A stretch of 35,356 nt of DNA from Niastella sp. (lineage in GTDB: Bacteria; Bacteroidota; Bacteroidia; Chitinophagales; Chitinophagaceae): positions 1 to 35,356 of the forward strand of contig JAGIBF010000087.1 in the NCBI GenBank assembly GCA_017744515.1. The letters run 5' to 3'. Positions 15,957 through 22,711 of this stretch are shown piece by piece. Position numbers and translations under genes: made by a program. Position 1 is the stretch's first letter, and each line of letters opens with the position of its first letter. A model generated the notes under the pieces. It was not told where the DNA came from. It made no database searches and saw only the letters and a program-made list of their open reading frames with translations.

Positions 15957-15995
15957 TCAATTATTAAATTCTTTTAAAAGCATAATAAATCTATT

Positions 15996-17333
15996 ATGGC
16001 AATTTTAAGTAAAGACGAAGCTCAAACGATCCTCAAGAAGGTGTTGAGTTTTGCTAAAGCCGATGAAACTGAAGTTAACCTCGGCGGTTCTCAAAGTGGC
16101 AATATCCGTACTGCACGCAATGCCGTATCTACTGCCGGCGAAGTAAGCAACCTGAGCCTTGGTGTCAGCTCATCTTTTGGTAAAAGGACTGGTAATGCCA
16201 CCATCAATGAATTTGATGATGCGTCGCTGGAGAAGGTAGTTCGCCGCGCTGAAGAGCTGGCCCGCCTTGCGCCTGAGAACCCGGAGTACATGCCATTGCT
16301 TGGCCCTGCTACTTTTAAAGAATCTATCGGGTTCAATAATTCTACTGCTGCTATGACGCCCGACACCCGGGCTGAAATGGTGGCCAAGAGCCTGAAGGTG
16401 GCCAAGGATGCCAAACTGGAATCTGCAGGCTTCCTGCAAAATAGTGCCGGCTTCCGCGCCATGATGAACTCCAAGGGTTTATTTGCTTATAATAAGAGCA
16501 CTGATGTTTCTTTCTCGATCACTGTCCGTAACCAGGAAGGAACCGGCTCTGGTTATATCGATCATAGCTATAATGATGTTAGCAAACTGGATACGCTGGC
16601 GCTCACCAAGATCGCTGCCAACAAGGCGGTTACTTCTGCCGGTGCAAAAGCTATCGAGCCAGGCCGTTACACCGTGATCCTCGAGCCACTGGCTGCCAGT
16701 GATATGCTGGGTGGCATTATCCGTGGCTTCGAGCAGCGTACTGCTGATGAAGGCCGCAGCTTCATGAGTAAGAAAGGTGGCGGCACCCGTCTTGGTGAAC
16801 GTCTCTTCGATGAGAAGGTGAATATCTGGAGTGATCCGATGAACCCTGACTTACCGGGCTCTACCTGGAGTGGTGATGGTATGCCTGTTGACAAGACCGT
16901 ATGGGTAGAGAATGGTGTGGTAAAGAACCTTGCCTGCAGCCGCTTTTGGGCGCAGAAGAAGGGCATTCAGCCATTGTCTGGTCCCGGCGGTGGCCGCTTT
17001 GGTGGCGGTGGTATGATCATGGGTGGCGGTACTGCTTCTCTGGAAGACCTCATCAAGAATACAGAAAAGGGCATCCTTGTTACGCGCTTCTGGTATATCC
17101 GTATGGTGGATCAGCAAACGCTGGTGCAAACCGGCCTCACGCGTGACGGAACTTATTATATCGAGAATGGCCAGATCAAGTTCCCGGTAAAGAATTTCCG
17201 CTTCAATGAGAGCCCCATCATCATGTTGAACAACGTGGAAGAGCTGGGCAAGCCTGTTCGCAGCGGGTCTTCTATTTTACCGCCAATGAAGATCAGGGAC
17301 TTTACTTTTACTTCTTTGTCTGACGCTATATAG
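15996..17333 (+). CDS. PmbA/TldE-family protein
   Basis: A 445-residue TldD/PmbA-family protein lacking the HExxxH motif, as expected for the PmbA/TldE partner subunit. At the equivalent place it reads EPGRYTVILEPLAASDMLGGI (residues 221-241, quoted in part). Family landmarks are GDGMPVDKTVWVENGVVKN (293-311), LIKNTEKGILVTRFWYIRMV and the closing ENGQIKFPVKNFRFNESP. Residues 329-345 form a glycine-rich run (GPGGGRFGGGGMIMGGG), probably a disordered loop inserted before the helix SLEDLIKNTEKG. The protein begins MAILSKDEAQTILKKVLSFA with no export signal, in contrast to both flanking TldD copies. The start is ATG 15996. Confidence 0.92.
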   Translation: MAILSKDEAQTILKKVLSFAKADETEVNLGGSQSGNIRTARNAVSTAGEVSNLSLGVSSSFGKRTGNATINEFDDASLEKVVRRAEELARLAPENPEYMPLLGPATFKESIGFNNSTAAMTPDTRAEMVAKSLKVAKDAKLESAGFLQNSAGFRAMMNSKGLFAYNKSTDVSFSITVRNQEGTGSGYIDHSYNDVSKLDTLALTKIAANKAVTSAGAKAIEPGRYTVILEPLAASDMLGGIIRGFEQRTADEGRSFMSKKGGGTRLGERLFDEKVNIWSDPMNPDLPGSTWSGDGMPVDKTVWVENGVVKNLACSRFWAQKKGIQPLSGPGGGRFGGGGMIMGGGTASLEDLIKNTEKGILVTRFWYIRMVDQQTLVQTGLTRDGTYYIENGQIKFPVKNFRFNESPIIMLNNVEELGKPVRSGSSILPPMKIRDFTFTSLSDAI

Positions 17334-17357
17334 AAAATCATTGTTAGCAGCTCAAAC

Positions 17358-17399
17358 GTAATAATCAATAATTATTAATTAATAATTATTGATTATTAC
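17358..17399. repeat. Perfect 42-bp AT-rich palindrome
   Basis: Bases 17358-17378 (GTAATAATCAATAATTATTAA, less its last base when quoted as GTAATAATCAATAATTATTA) are the exact reverse complement of 17379-17399. There is no spacer at the centre. It begins 25 bases after the pmbA stop and ends 60 bases before the TTG of the second tldD. As RNA it could form a 19-bp AU stem with a tetraloop; as DNA it could be an operator. Confidence 0.9.
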
Positions 17400-17459
17400 T
17401 GTTAATTGTAGTTGCAGACAATTTTCTGTCTTCATTAATTACTGTGTAAAACAATTACA

Positions 17460-19100
17460 TTGAAAAGAAGAAACTTTATCGGCCTGGCAGGTATGGGTGC
17501 GGCAGGTGCACTGCTGCAAGGCATGCCTGCTCTTGGCAGAACCATTTCTGAAGCGGAAGCGCTCGTGATGCGTGCCGATGCTGCTGCCAAAAAGCGGATG
17601 GCTGATGTGGCGCTGCAGGCTGCGCGGAGCAAGGGCGCTACTTATACGGATGTGCGTATCGGGCGTTACCTCAACCAGTCGGTAGTGACGCGCGATAACC
17701 GCGTGCAGAATGTAGCGAATACGGAGTCGTATGGTATTGGTATCCGCGTGATCGCCAACGGTAGCTGGGGCTTTGCAGCTTCTGAAAAAATGGATAATGA
17801 CAGTATCGCCAAGACTGCTGCACTTGCAGTGGCTATTGCGAAGGGTAATGCCAAACTGCTCACGGAACCCGTACAGCTGGCGCCTCAAAAGGGCTATGGT
17901 GAGGTTAGCTGGAAAACACCGATCGAAAAGAATGCTTTTGAGATACCTGTTAAAGAAAAGGTTGACTTGTTGCTGAGTGTGAATGATGCGGCACTGAAAG
18001 GTGGCGCCAACTTCATTAACGCTGCGCTGTTCATGGTGAATGAGCAGAAGTATTTCGCCAGCTCTGATGGTTCTTACATCGACCAGGATATCCACCGTAT
18101 CTGGCCCACTTTCACCGTTACCAAGACAGACAAGGCAACGGGCAAGTTCCAGACGCGTGATGCCTTAAGCTCTCCCATGGGCATGGGCTATGAATACATG
18201 TATGCTTTGCCTGAGCATAAATTAACCGGTGGCCCTACTACGTTGTACAAGGGTCGTTATGATATGCTGGAAGATGTACAGGCAGCTACCCGACAGGTAG
18301 CTGAAAAGATCACCGCCAAAAGTGTAGAGCCCGGTAAATATGATCTCATATTAGATCCCACGCACCTGGGGCTCACCATTCATGAATCTACCGGTCACCC
18401 TACGGAGCTCGACCGCGTGCTTGGTTACGAAGCCAACTATGCCGGCACCAGCTTCCTGACGCTGGACAAATGGAAGACCAAGAAATTCAACTATGGCAGC
18501 AAGCTTGTAAATATTCATGCCGACAGGCTGCAGCCCGGTTCTTTGGGCGCTGTTGGTTATGATGATGAGGGTGTGAAGTGTGGTGAATGGGAGATCATCA
18601 AGGATGGTATCCTCGTGAACTATCAAACCATCCGTGATCAGGCGCATATCCTTGGATTGCCTGCTTCGCAGGGTTGTTGCTATGCCGATAGCTGGGACAG
18701 CATTCAGTTTCAGCGTATGCCCAATGTATCGTTGATGCCCAATACGCAAACGCGTAGTGTGGCTGATATGATCAAGGGTGTGAAGAAGGGTATTTATATT
18801 CTGGGCCGCGGCTCCTACTCCATCGATCAGCAGCGTTACAACTTCCAGTTTGGCGGTCAGTTGTTTTATGAGATCAAGGATGGTCAGATCGTTGGCATGC
18901 TCAATGATGTGGCCTACCAATCGAATACGCAGGAGTTCTGGAACTCCATGACCGATATTGCTGATAAGAACGACTTCCGTTTGTTCGGTACGTTCAATGA
19001 TGGTAAAGGTCAGCCTTCACAATCGAGTGCAGTATCGCATGGCTCTTCTACTGCCAAGTTTGAAGGGGTGAATGTGATCAATACGGCGCGGAAGATATAA
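17460..19100 (+). CDS. TldD-family metallopeptidase, exported-type paralog 2
   Basis: A 546-residue paralog of the 14252-15889 gene, aligning end to end. It keeps HExxxH as HESTGH in DPTHLGLTIHESTGHPTELD. The leader MKRRNFIGLAGMGAAGALLQ has a real twin-arginine motif (RRNFIG), a moderately hydrophobic Ala/Gly-rich core, then PALGR, so Tat-dependent export is likely. The C-terminal region again reads FNDGKGQPSQ where E. coli TldD has a Cys ligand (inferred alignment). The start is TTG at 17460. The long minus-strand open frames across this gene and its paralog are codon-bias shadows. A clear intrinsic terminator (19161-19197) closes the trio. Both paralogs may pair with the single PmbA. Confidence 0.92.
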   Translation: MKRRNFIGLAGMGAAGALLQGMPALGRTISEAEALVMRADAAAKKRMADVALQAARSKGATYTDVRIGRYLNQSVVTRDNRVQNVANTESYGIGIRVIANGSWGFAASEKMDNDSIAKTAALAVAIAKGNAKLLTEPVQLAPQKGYGEVSWKTPIEKNAFEIPVKEKVDLLLSVNDAALKGGANFINAALFMVNEQKYFASSDGSYIDQDIHRIWPTFTVTKTDKATGKFQTRDALSSPMGMGYEYMYALPEHKLTGGPTTLYKGRYDMLEDVQAATRQVAEKITAKSVEPGKYDLILDPTHLGLTIHESTGHPTELDRVLGYEANYAGTSFLTLDKWKTKKFNYGSKLVNIHADRLQPGSLGAVGYDDEGVKCGEWEIIKDGILVNYQTIRDQAHILGLPASQGCCYADSWDSIQFQRMPNVSLMPNTQTRSVADMIKGVKKGIYILGRGSYSIDQQRYNFQFGGQLFYEIKDGQIVGMLNDVAYQSNTQEFWNSMTDIADKNDFRLFGTFNDGKGQPSQSSAVSHGSSTAKFEGVNVINTARKI

Positions 19101-19129
19101 TCGCTGATTACACGGATAATCGCTGATTA
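19099..19129. repeat. Direct repeat AATCGCTGATTA
   Basis: The 12-mer occurs at 19099-19110 and 19118-19129. The first copy begins inside the stop codon of the second tldD. The surrounding text (TCGCTGATTACACGGAT) is of a type often seen as intergenic repeat text in Bacteroidota genomes. Confidence 0.55.
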
Positions 19130-19160
19130 TTTGGATTGAAGGGAATAATAAAGAAACTAA

Positions 19161-19197
19161 GAAGGTGTCTCCAAGTAAGGGGCACCTTCTTTTTTTA
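19161..19197 (+). terminator. Rho-independent terminator after the tldD-pmbA-tldD trio
   Basis: GAAGGTG (19161-19167) pairs with CACCTTC (19183-19189), with inner CC/GG pairs possible, followed by eight T residues (19190-19197). It is 60 bases after the stop of the second tldD. Confidence 0.9.
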
Positions 19198-19219
19198 TAC
19201 ACCTGATGAATAGAACTGC

Positions 19220-20032
19220 TTAGATCGTATTGGTCCAGGCTTTTGCCATACTGTCTTTGAGCATGTCTTCCACGAATTGCGGAAATACGTTCCGGAATTT
19301 TCCGGTGTCGGCTGGTATGACTCTCACCATCTCATCGATCATGTCCTGCGGCACCAACTTCCAATCTGGTGAATCGAGCTGCTTCTCGATCTCTGCTTTC
19401 AGGTCTGCTTTTTTGGTGAAGTTCTTGTCATCATCCAACCAACGGAAGGAGGTTTCCAGCATCGTTTCATTGAAGCCTGTGAGGAATGCTCCGGGATTTA
19501 TCGTTTGTACCTGGATGCCATATTTCTTTAGCTCCTGCTGCATGGATTCGGCCATGGCTTCCATCGCATGTTTGGTGGAGCAATACACGCCAAAGTGGGC
19601 TGGCAAAAACAGTCCTCCCATGGAAGAGAGGAAGACGATCTTGCCTTTCTTCTTTTCCCTGATGAATTTTGCAACGAACTTTTGAGAGAGGGCCAGGGGA
19701 GCAAAATAATTGGTCTCGAAGTTTTTATGGACCAGTTCTATGGGTGTTTCGAATATGGGTCCCGTTTCTCCGATGCCTGCATTGTTGACGAGGATATCAA
19801 TATCCCATCTCAGCGCATTACCTACATCGTAAGGGTCCAGTACATCCAGTCTTTCAACGCGCAGGTTCTCCGTGAGACCCAGTTCTTCTGCTTTTTTACG
19901 CAACGCGGTGGCTTGCGGATAGATGTGCACGCCTGCAATTACTTTGTGCCCCAGCTTAGCAAGCCCGATGGCGGTGCCTTCTCCTAATCCGGAGCCTGCG
20001 CCGGTAATCAAAATCGTTTTACTTTTTGCCAT
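19220..20032 (-). CDS. Classical SDR-family oxidoreductase
   Basis: A 270-residue short-chain dehydrogenase with the full motif set: cofactor loop TGAGSGLG (10-17), NNAG (83-86), catalytic Ser in FLSSMGG (about 136-137) and YCSTK (Tyr150, Lys154). After PG at NPGAFLTGFNETM a longer C-terminal region (FRWLDDDKNFTKKADLKAEI) replaces the usual Gly-motif end, as in SDRs acting on bulky or lipid-like alcohols; the substrate is unknown. It is cytoplasmic, without a signal peptide. It has its own promoter at 20075-20104 with a 17-bp palindrome just upstream, and is separated from the alpha/beta hydrolase gene by a hairpin, so the two are probably independent transcripts. It is convergent with tldD paralog 2. 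Confidence 0.93.
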   Translation of the reverse strand: MAKSKTILITGAGSGLGEGTAIGLAKLGHKVIAGVHIYPQATALRKKAEELGLTENLRVERLDVLDPYDVGNALRWDIDILVNNAGIGETGPIFETPIELVHKNFETNYFAPLALSQKFVAKFIREKKKGKIVFLSSMGGLFLPAHFGVYCSTKHAMEAMAESMQQELKKYGIQVQTINPGAFLTGFNETMLETSFRWLDDDKNFTKKADLKAEIEKQLDSPDWKLVPQDMIDEMVRVIPADTGKFRNVFPQFVEDMLKDSMAKAWTNTI

Positions 20033-20074
20033 GATGATAAAATTTAGTTGTGCTTAATTAAATCCTTGCATGGT

Positions 20075-20104
20075 CAAAATTGAACACTATTGCATTGTTG
20101 TCAA
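20075..20104 (-). promoter_or_regulatory. Bacteroidota-type promoter for the SDR gene
   Basis: On the minus strand: TTG (20102-20104), 19 bases, CAATTTTG (20075-20082). This is one mismatch from the -7 consensus TAnnTTTG with ideal spacing. The start codon is about 43 bases downstream of the -7 box. Confidence 0.55.
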
Positions 20105-20114
20105 AATAGCCTGT

Positions 20115-20131
20115 GTGATAGGTGCTATCAC
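20115..20131. promoter_or_regulatory. 17-bp palindrome GTGATAG-GTG-CTATCAC, possible operator
   Basis: Perfect seven-base arms around a three-base centre, ten bases upstream of the TTG of the SDR promoter. The size and symmetry suit a dimeric TetR/GntR-like or CRP-like regulator. No regulator gene lies beside it. Confidence 0.5.
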
Positions 20132-20162
20132 TTAAATAGTACATGTGGTGTCTACAATGAAA

Positions 20163-20197
20163 CAGGGTGAGCCGCCTTTGGAAGGCGACCCACCCTG
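20163..20197 (-). terminator. Long hairpin (repeat C, copy 2) behind the hydrolase gene
   Basis: CAGGGTGAGCCGCCTT (20163-20178) and AAGGCGACCCACCCTG (20182-20197) pair at 14 of 16 positions around TGG. It lies 22 bases beyond the stop of the minus-strand hydrolase gene, followed in that direction only by TTTC. The outer arms match those at 12075-12131. Confidence 0.6.
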
Positions 20198-20219
20198 CTT
20201 CTTTAACAACTGTATGATC

Positions 20220-21008
20220 CTATAGCTTACTGAGCCAATCTAAAATGTAGTCTGCATCTTCTTTCCAGGTGGACTGTCCTAATACGTAGTGGTTGCGTCC
20301 CGGGAATTCTTTGTAATCGAGTATGCTTCCGTTCTTTTTGTATGCTTTGTAATTCCTGTAGTTCAGGTGGGCAGGTATGATATTGTCTTCACTGCCTGAT
20401 GTGATCAGCAATGGCACGTGTGGTTTTGCCCAGTCCAGCTTTGCCATCGAGCTCAACCCACCTCTTGCTACTGTTTTGGATTCAGGAATGGTGTTGGCTT
20501 CCCAGGCAGCTTTTTGTTCGTCGAGTGGCATACCGTTTACAAATGCATATTGCCAGTCTTTGAGGGACATCAAATATGTTTTCTTTATGGAGGTGAAGAG
20601 GCCCAGTGACTTCCAGCCTGCTTTGAGGAAGGAGAACTCATAGGGGAATACGCCTAATGGGGGTACCGGGTGAATGGCTACGCCAGCGGCGGCATATCCC
20701 CGGTTTACCAATATTTGTGTCATCATGCCTCCGAGAGAATGCCCGATGATGATGGGTTTTTCGGGAAGGCTTTCGGCATGTCTTGCATAGGAGTCGATCA
20801 CTTCTTTGAGTGTGGTGGTGGCCAACGCTACATCATTGGGCTGGCGATCGCGTAATTCTTTAGCGGTATTGGCTTCTTTGTTGGGCCATGGTGGTGCGAT
20901 GGCTTTGTAGCCTTTGCTTTCGAAGTATCTGATCCAGTCGTCCCAGCCGCGGTGAATTACGAAGGCGCCGGTAACGAACATAATGTGCCTGGTAGTGATG
21001 GATGACAT
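20220..21008 (-). CDS. Alpha/beta hydrolase
   Basis: A 262-residue alpha/beta hydrolase. The nucleophile elbow is GHSLGG (Ser91), the acid is in SGSEDNIIP (Asp208) and the histidine in PGRNHYVLGQ (His240), so the triad is complete. The oxyanion region VTGAFVIHRGWDDW at the N-terminus replaces the usual HG motif with GAF. A cap segment (about 115-180) is rich in Phe/Trp. Substrates may be esters, lactones or similar; none can be named. There is no signal peptide, so it should be cytoplasmic. A near-consensus promoter lies directly upstream (21031-21061), and a long hairpin follows the stop, so it is likely monocistronic. Confidence 0.92.
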   Translation of the reverse strand: MSSITTRHIMFVTGAFVIHRGWDDWIRYFESKGYKAIAPPWPNKEANTAKELRDRQPNDVALATTTLKEVIDSYARHAESLPEKPIIIGHSLGGMMTQILVNRGYAAAGVAIHPVPPLGVFPYEFSFLKAGWKSLGLFTSIKKTYLMSLKDWQYAFVNGMPLDEQKAAWEANTIPESKTVARGGLSSMAKLDWAKPHVPLLITSGSEDNIIPAHLNYRNYKAYKKNGSILDYKEFPGRNHYVLGQSTWKEDADYILDWLSKL

Positions 21009-21030
21009 ATAGGTTGTGTTTTTAACTGTT

Positions 21031-21061
21031 CAAAGCTACCTATGGCTGTCGACCGGCTCAA
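21031..21061 (-). promoter_or_regulatory. Bacteroidota-type promoter for the hydrolase gene
   Basis: On the minus strand: TTG (21059-21061), 20 bases, TAGCTTTG (21031-21038), an exact match to TAnnTTTG. The -7 box is 22 bases upstream of the start codon at 21008, leaving a short leader. This is the best promoter match I found in the window. Confidence 0.7.
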
Positions 21062-21119
21062 TAGACAATACGGGGGAAGTGTTGTATAATTCATCGTGGG
21101 GCCTTCGATCCTTCGACAG

Positions 21120-21143
21120 CCCTTCGACAAGCTCAGGGTGACA
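21120..21143 (+). repeat. Interspersed repeat A, copy 6, with partial flanks
   Basis: Exact full copy preceded by fragments CCTTCGATCCTTCGACAG (21102-21119) and followed by TTAGGGTGACA (21151-21161). It lies between the hydrolase and GH18 genes. Confidence 0.85.
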
Positions 21144-21164
21144 GAGAGACTTAGGGTGACAAAA

Positions 21165-21203
21165 GAATAATAACAAAGGCCCCGTGCAGATGAACGGGGC
21201 CAT
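21165..21203 (-). terminator. Intrinsic terminator of the GH18 gene
   Basis: GGCCCCGT (21178-21185) and ACGGGGCC (21194-21201) pair perfectly around eight bases. On the minus strand the stem is followed by TTTGTTATTATTC. It lies 40 bases after the GH18 stop. Confidence 0.8.
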
Positions 21204-21240
21204 GACTGTGAAACTGCGAACGCGTAACTGCTAACTACTA

Positions 21241-22470
21241 CTATTGGATGCGTACAGAAGAGACTACGTCATTGGCGTTGGGTGACAACGTTGTGAAATT
21301 GGCATTGCCGGAGGTCAGTGTCCAGGATGTGCCGCTGAAATTGTCGTTGGCATACATGATCACCGTCCAGCCTGAAGGGATGGTAACGGAGGATGCCCAA
21401 TCGTTGACAAAGCCATAGGCCTGCAACTGGGATAGTGTATAATTCCCTTTGGGTATACTGCTGGTGGCTGTGCCGCCATTGTTTGTATGCTGATAAAACT
21501 TAACGCCTGTGGTACCACCGCCGCCATTGTATACCGTGGGCTGGGTGTACAATACATTGCTGACGTTGGTTAAATAGCCTGACACATCATTGTTGGGCAG
21601 GTTGTACCAGAGATAAACGCCGTAGTTGCCATTCTTTGTCTGGTTGGCCAGATTGGTGGCTGTTGAGGCACTCGTAGCCGTTATATTAACGGCTGCAGGG
21701 CCAAGGCTGGCGGTGGTGAGGCCGGGGACGTTGGGCACAGAGAAGGTGCCGTATATCGCATTCCAGCTATAATTGATCCGGGAGCCTACTGTGACGCCGT
21801 TGTAGGACAAGCGTGAAGCGGCTGGTCCGTAATAATAGAATGAAATGATCTTGTTGGGCATCAACTGTCGCAGGGCTGTTATGAGGTATACAAAGGAGGA
21901 TGCGTTAGGCTGTCCCGTGCCATTGACACCGTAGTCGGCATACTCATCGTCGAAATCAATACCGTCAAGTCCATAGGTATTTACTGCGTTGGCTAATTGT
22001 TGTGCAAACGCCTGTGCGGCTGCCTGACTGGGGAAGTTACAAAAGCCGGCTCCCTGGTGGTTGCCTAAGATGGATAGTAATACTTTCGTGCCTCTGGCCT
22101 GTACCGGCTGTATAGTGGTAGCGCGGTTGTTGAGCACATTGGTAACCTGTGGATTGAAATACAGGACGGCTTGTTGTGTAGAAGTATTGTAGTTGATGTT
22201 GGCGGCGAAGATGATGCCGATGTCGAATAACGCTTGTCCGGTCGCGAGTGAGTACTTGCCGACGTTACTGAAGTCATTGTTGTTTACTTCTACGTATACT
22301 ACGCTTTTGGCGCCGCTTACGCCCACCGCGTTGAGGGCTACGTCTTTGTCTGTATTGGGAATGGTTTCTTCGGGGAGATGATCCTTTTTACAGGAATAAG
22401 TTAAGACTGCAATCGTTGTGATGGCCAATACAAGAAGGTTCTTCCTGATTGACCGGAATAGGTTTAACAT
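21241..22470 (-). CDS. GH18 endo-beta-N-acetylglucosaminidase-like lipoprotein with beta/gamma-crystallin domain
   Basis: A 409-residue lipoprotein: a short signal with lipobox LTYSC (Cys27), followed by KKD. Residues about 50-310 are a GH18 TIM barrel. KVLLSILGNHQGAGF is the substrate strand and LDGIDFDDEYADYG (168-181) carries the DxxDxDxE motif with catalytic Glu176. The DDEYADYG form is that of Endo H/Endo F-type endoglycosidases, which cleave the chitobiose core of N-glycans; a chitinase role is the alternative. After a GGGG hinge (316-319), residues 322-409 resemble a beta/gamma-crystallin domain (VKFYQHTNNGGTATSSIPKG; VIMYANDNFSGTSWTL; SSVRIQ), likely a Ca-binding or carbohydrate-contact module. 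It is downstream of susD with a 241-base gap; its own terminator follows. Confidence 0.9.
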   Translation of the reverse strand: MLNLFRSIRKNLLVLAITTIAVLTYSCKKDHLPEETIPNTDKDVALNAVGVSGAKSVVYVEVNNNDFSNVGKYSLATGQALFDIGIIFAANINYNTSTQQAVLYFNPQVTNVLNNRATTIQPVQARGTKVLLSILGNHQGAGFCNFPSQAAAQAFAQQLANAVNTYGLDGIDFDDEYADYGVNGTGQPNASSFVYLITALRQLMPNKIISFYYYGPAASRLSYNGVTVGSRINYSWNAIYGTFSVPNVPGLTTASLGPAAVNITATSASTATNLANQTKNGNYGVYLWYNLPNNDVSGYLTNVSNVLYTQPTVYNGGGGTTGVKFYQHTNNGGTATSSIPKGNYTLSQLQAYGFVNDWASSVTIPSGWTVIMYANDNFSGTSWTLTSGNANFTTLSPNANDVVSSVRIQ

Positions 22471-22646
22471 AATGGTGATTTTTAGGATAAGAGAATGGGA
22501 GCAGCTGCGAGCCGTGAGCTACGAGCAGCGAGCGAATACACTTTTACTTCGATAGGCGTATGTTTTTAGGTTAATAATTGGAGATGCCTTTTGCTTTTAG
22601 CTGCTGGCTTTTGGCAGAATACACGTTTGCTTCGATTGGGGAACAA

Positions 22647-22677
22647 GTGAAGCCCTGGCCGGGGGGCCGGGCTTCAC
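22647..22677 (-). terminator. GC-rich hairpin behind susD
   Basis: GTGAAGCCC(T)GGCC (22647-22660) pairs with GGCCGGGCTTCAC (22665-22677), with one bulge. It lies 34 bases after the susD stop. On the minus strand only TTGTT follows, so it may attenuate rather than end transcription into the GH18 gene. The rest of the 22471-22711 gap is low-complexity text (GAGC/GCGAGC repeats near 22499-22535). Confidence 0.6.
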
Positions 22678-22711
22678 TGTTGAATGTATGTTATAAGGGA
22701 ATTAGTCGTGT

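Noticed and set aside
19220..21008. SDR and alpha/beta hydrolase as one operon
   Set aside because: Each has its own promoter match and a long hairpin stands between them, so separate transcripts are more likely.
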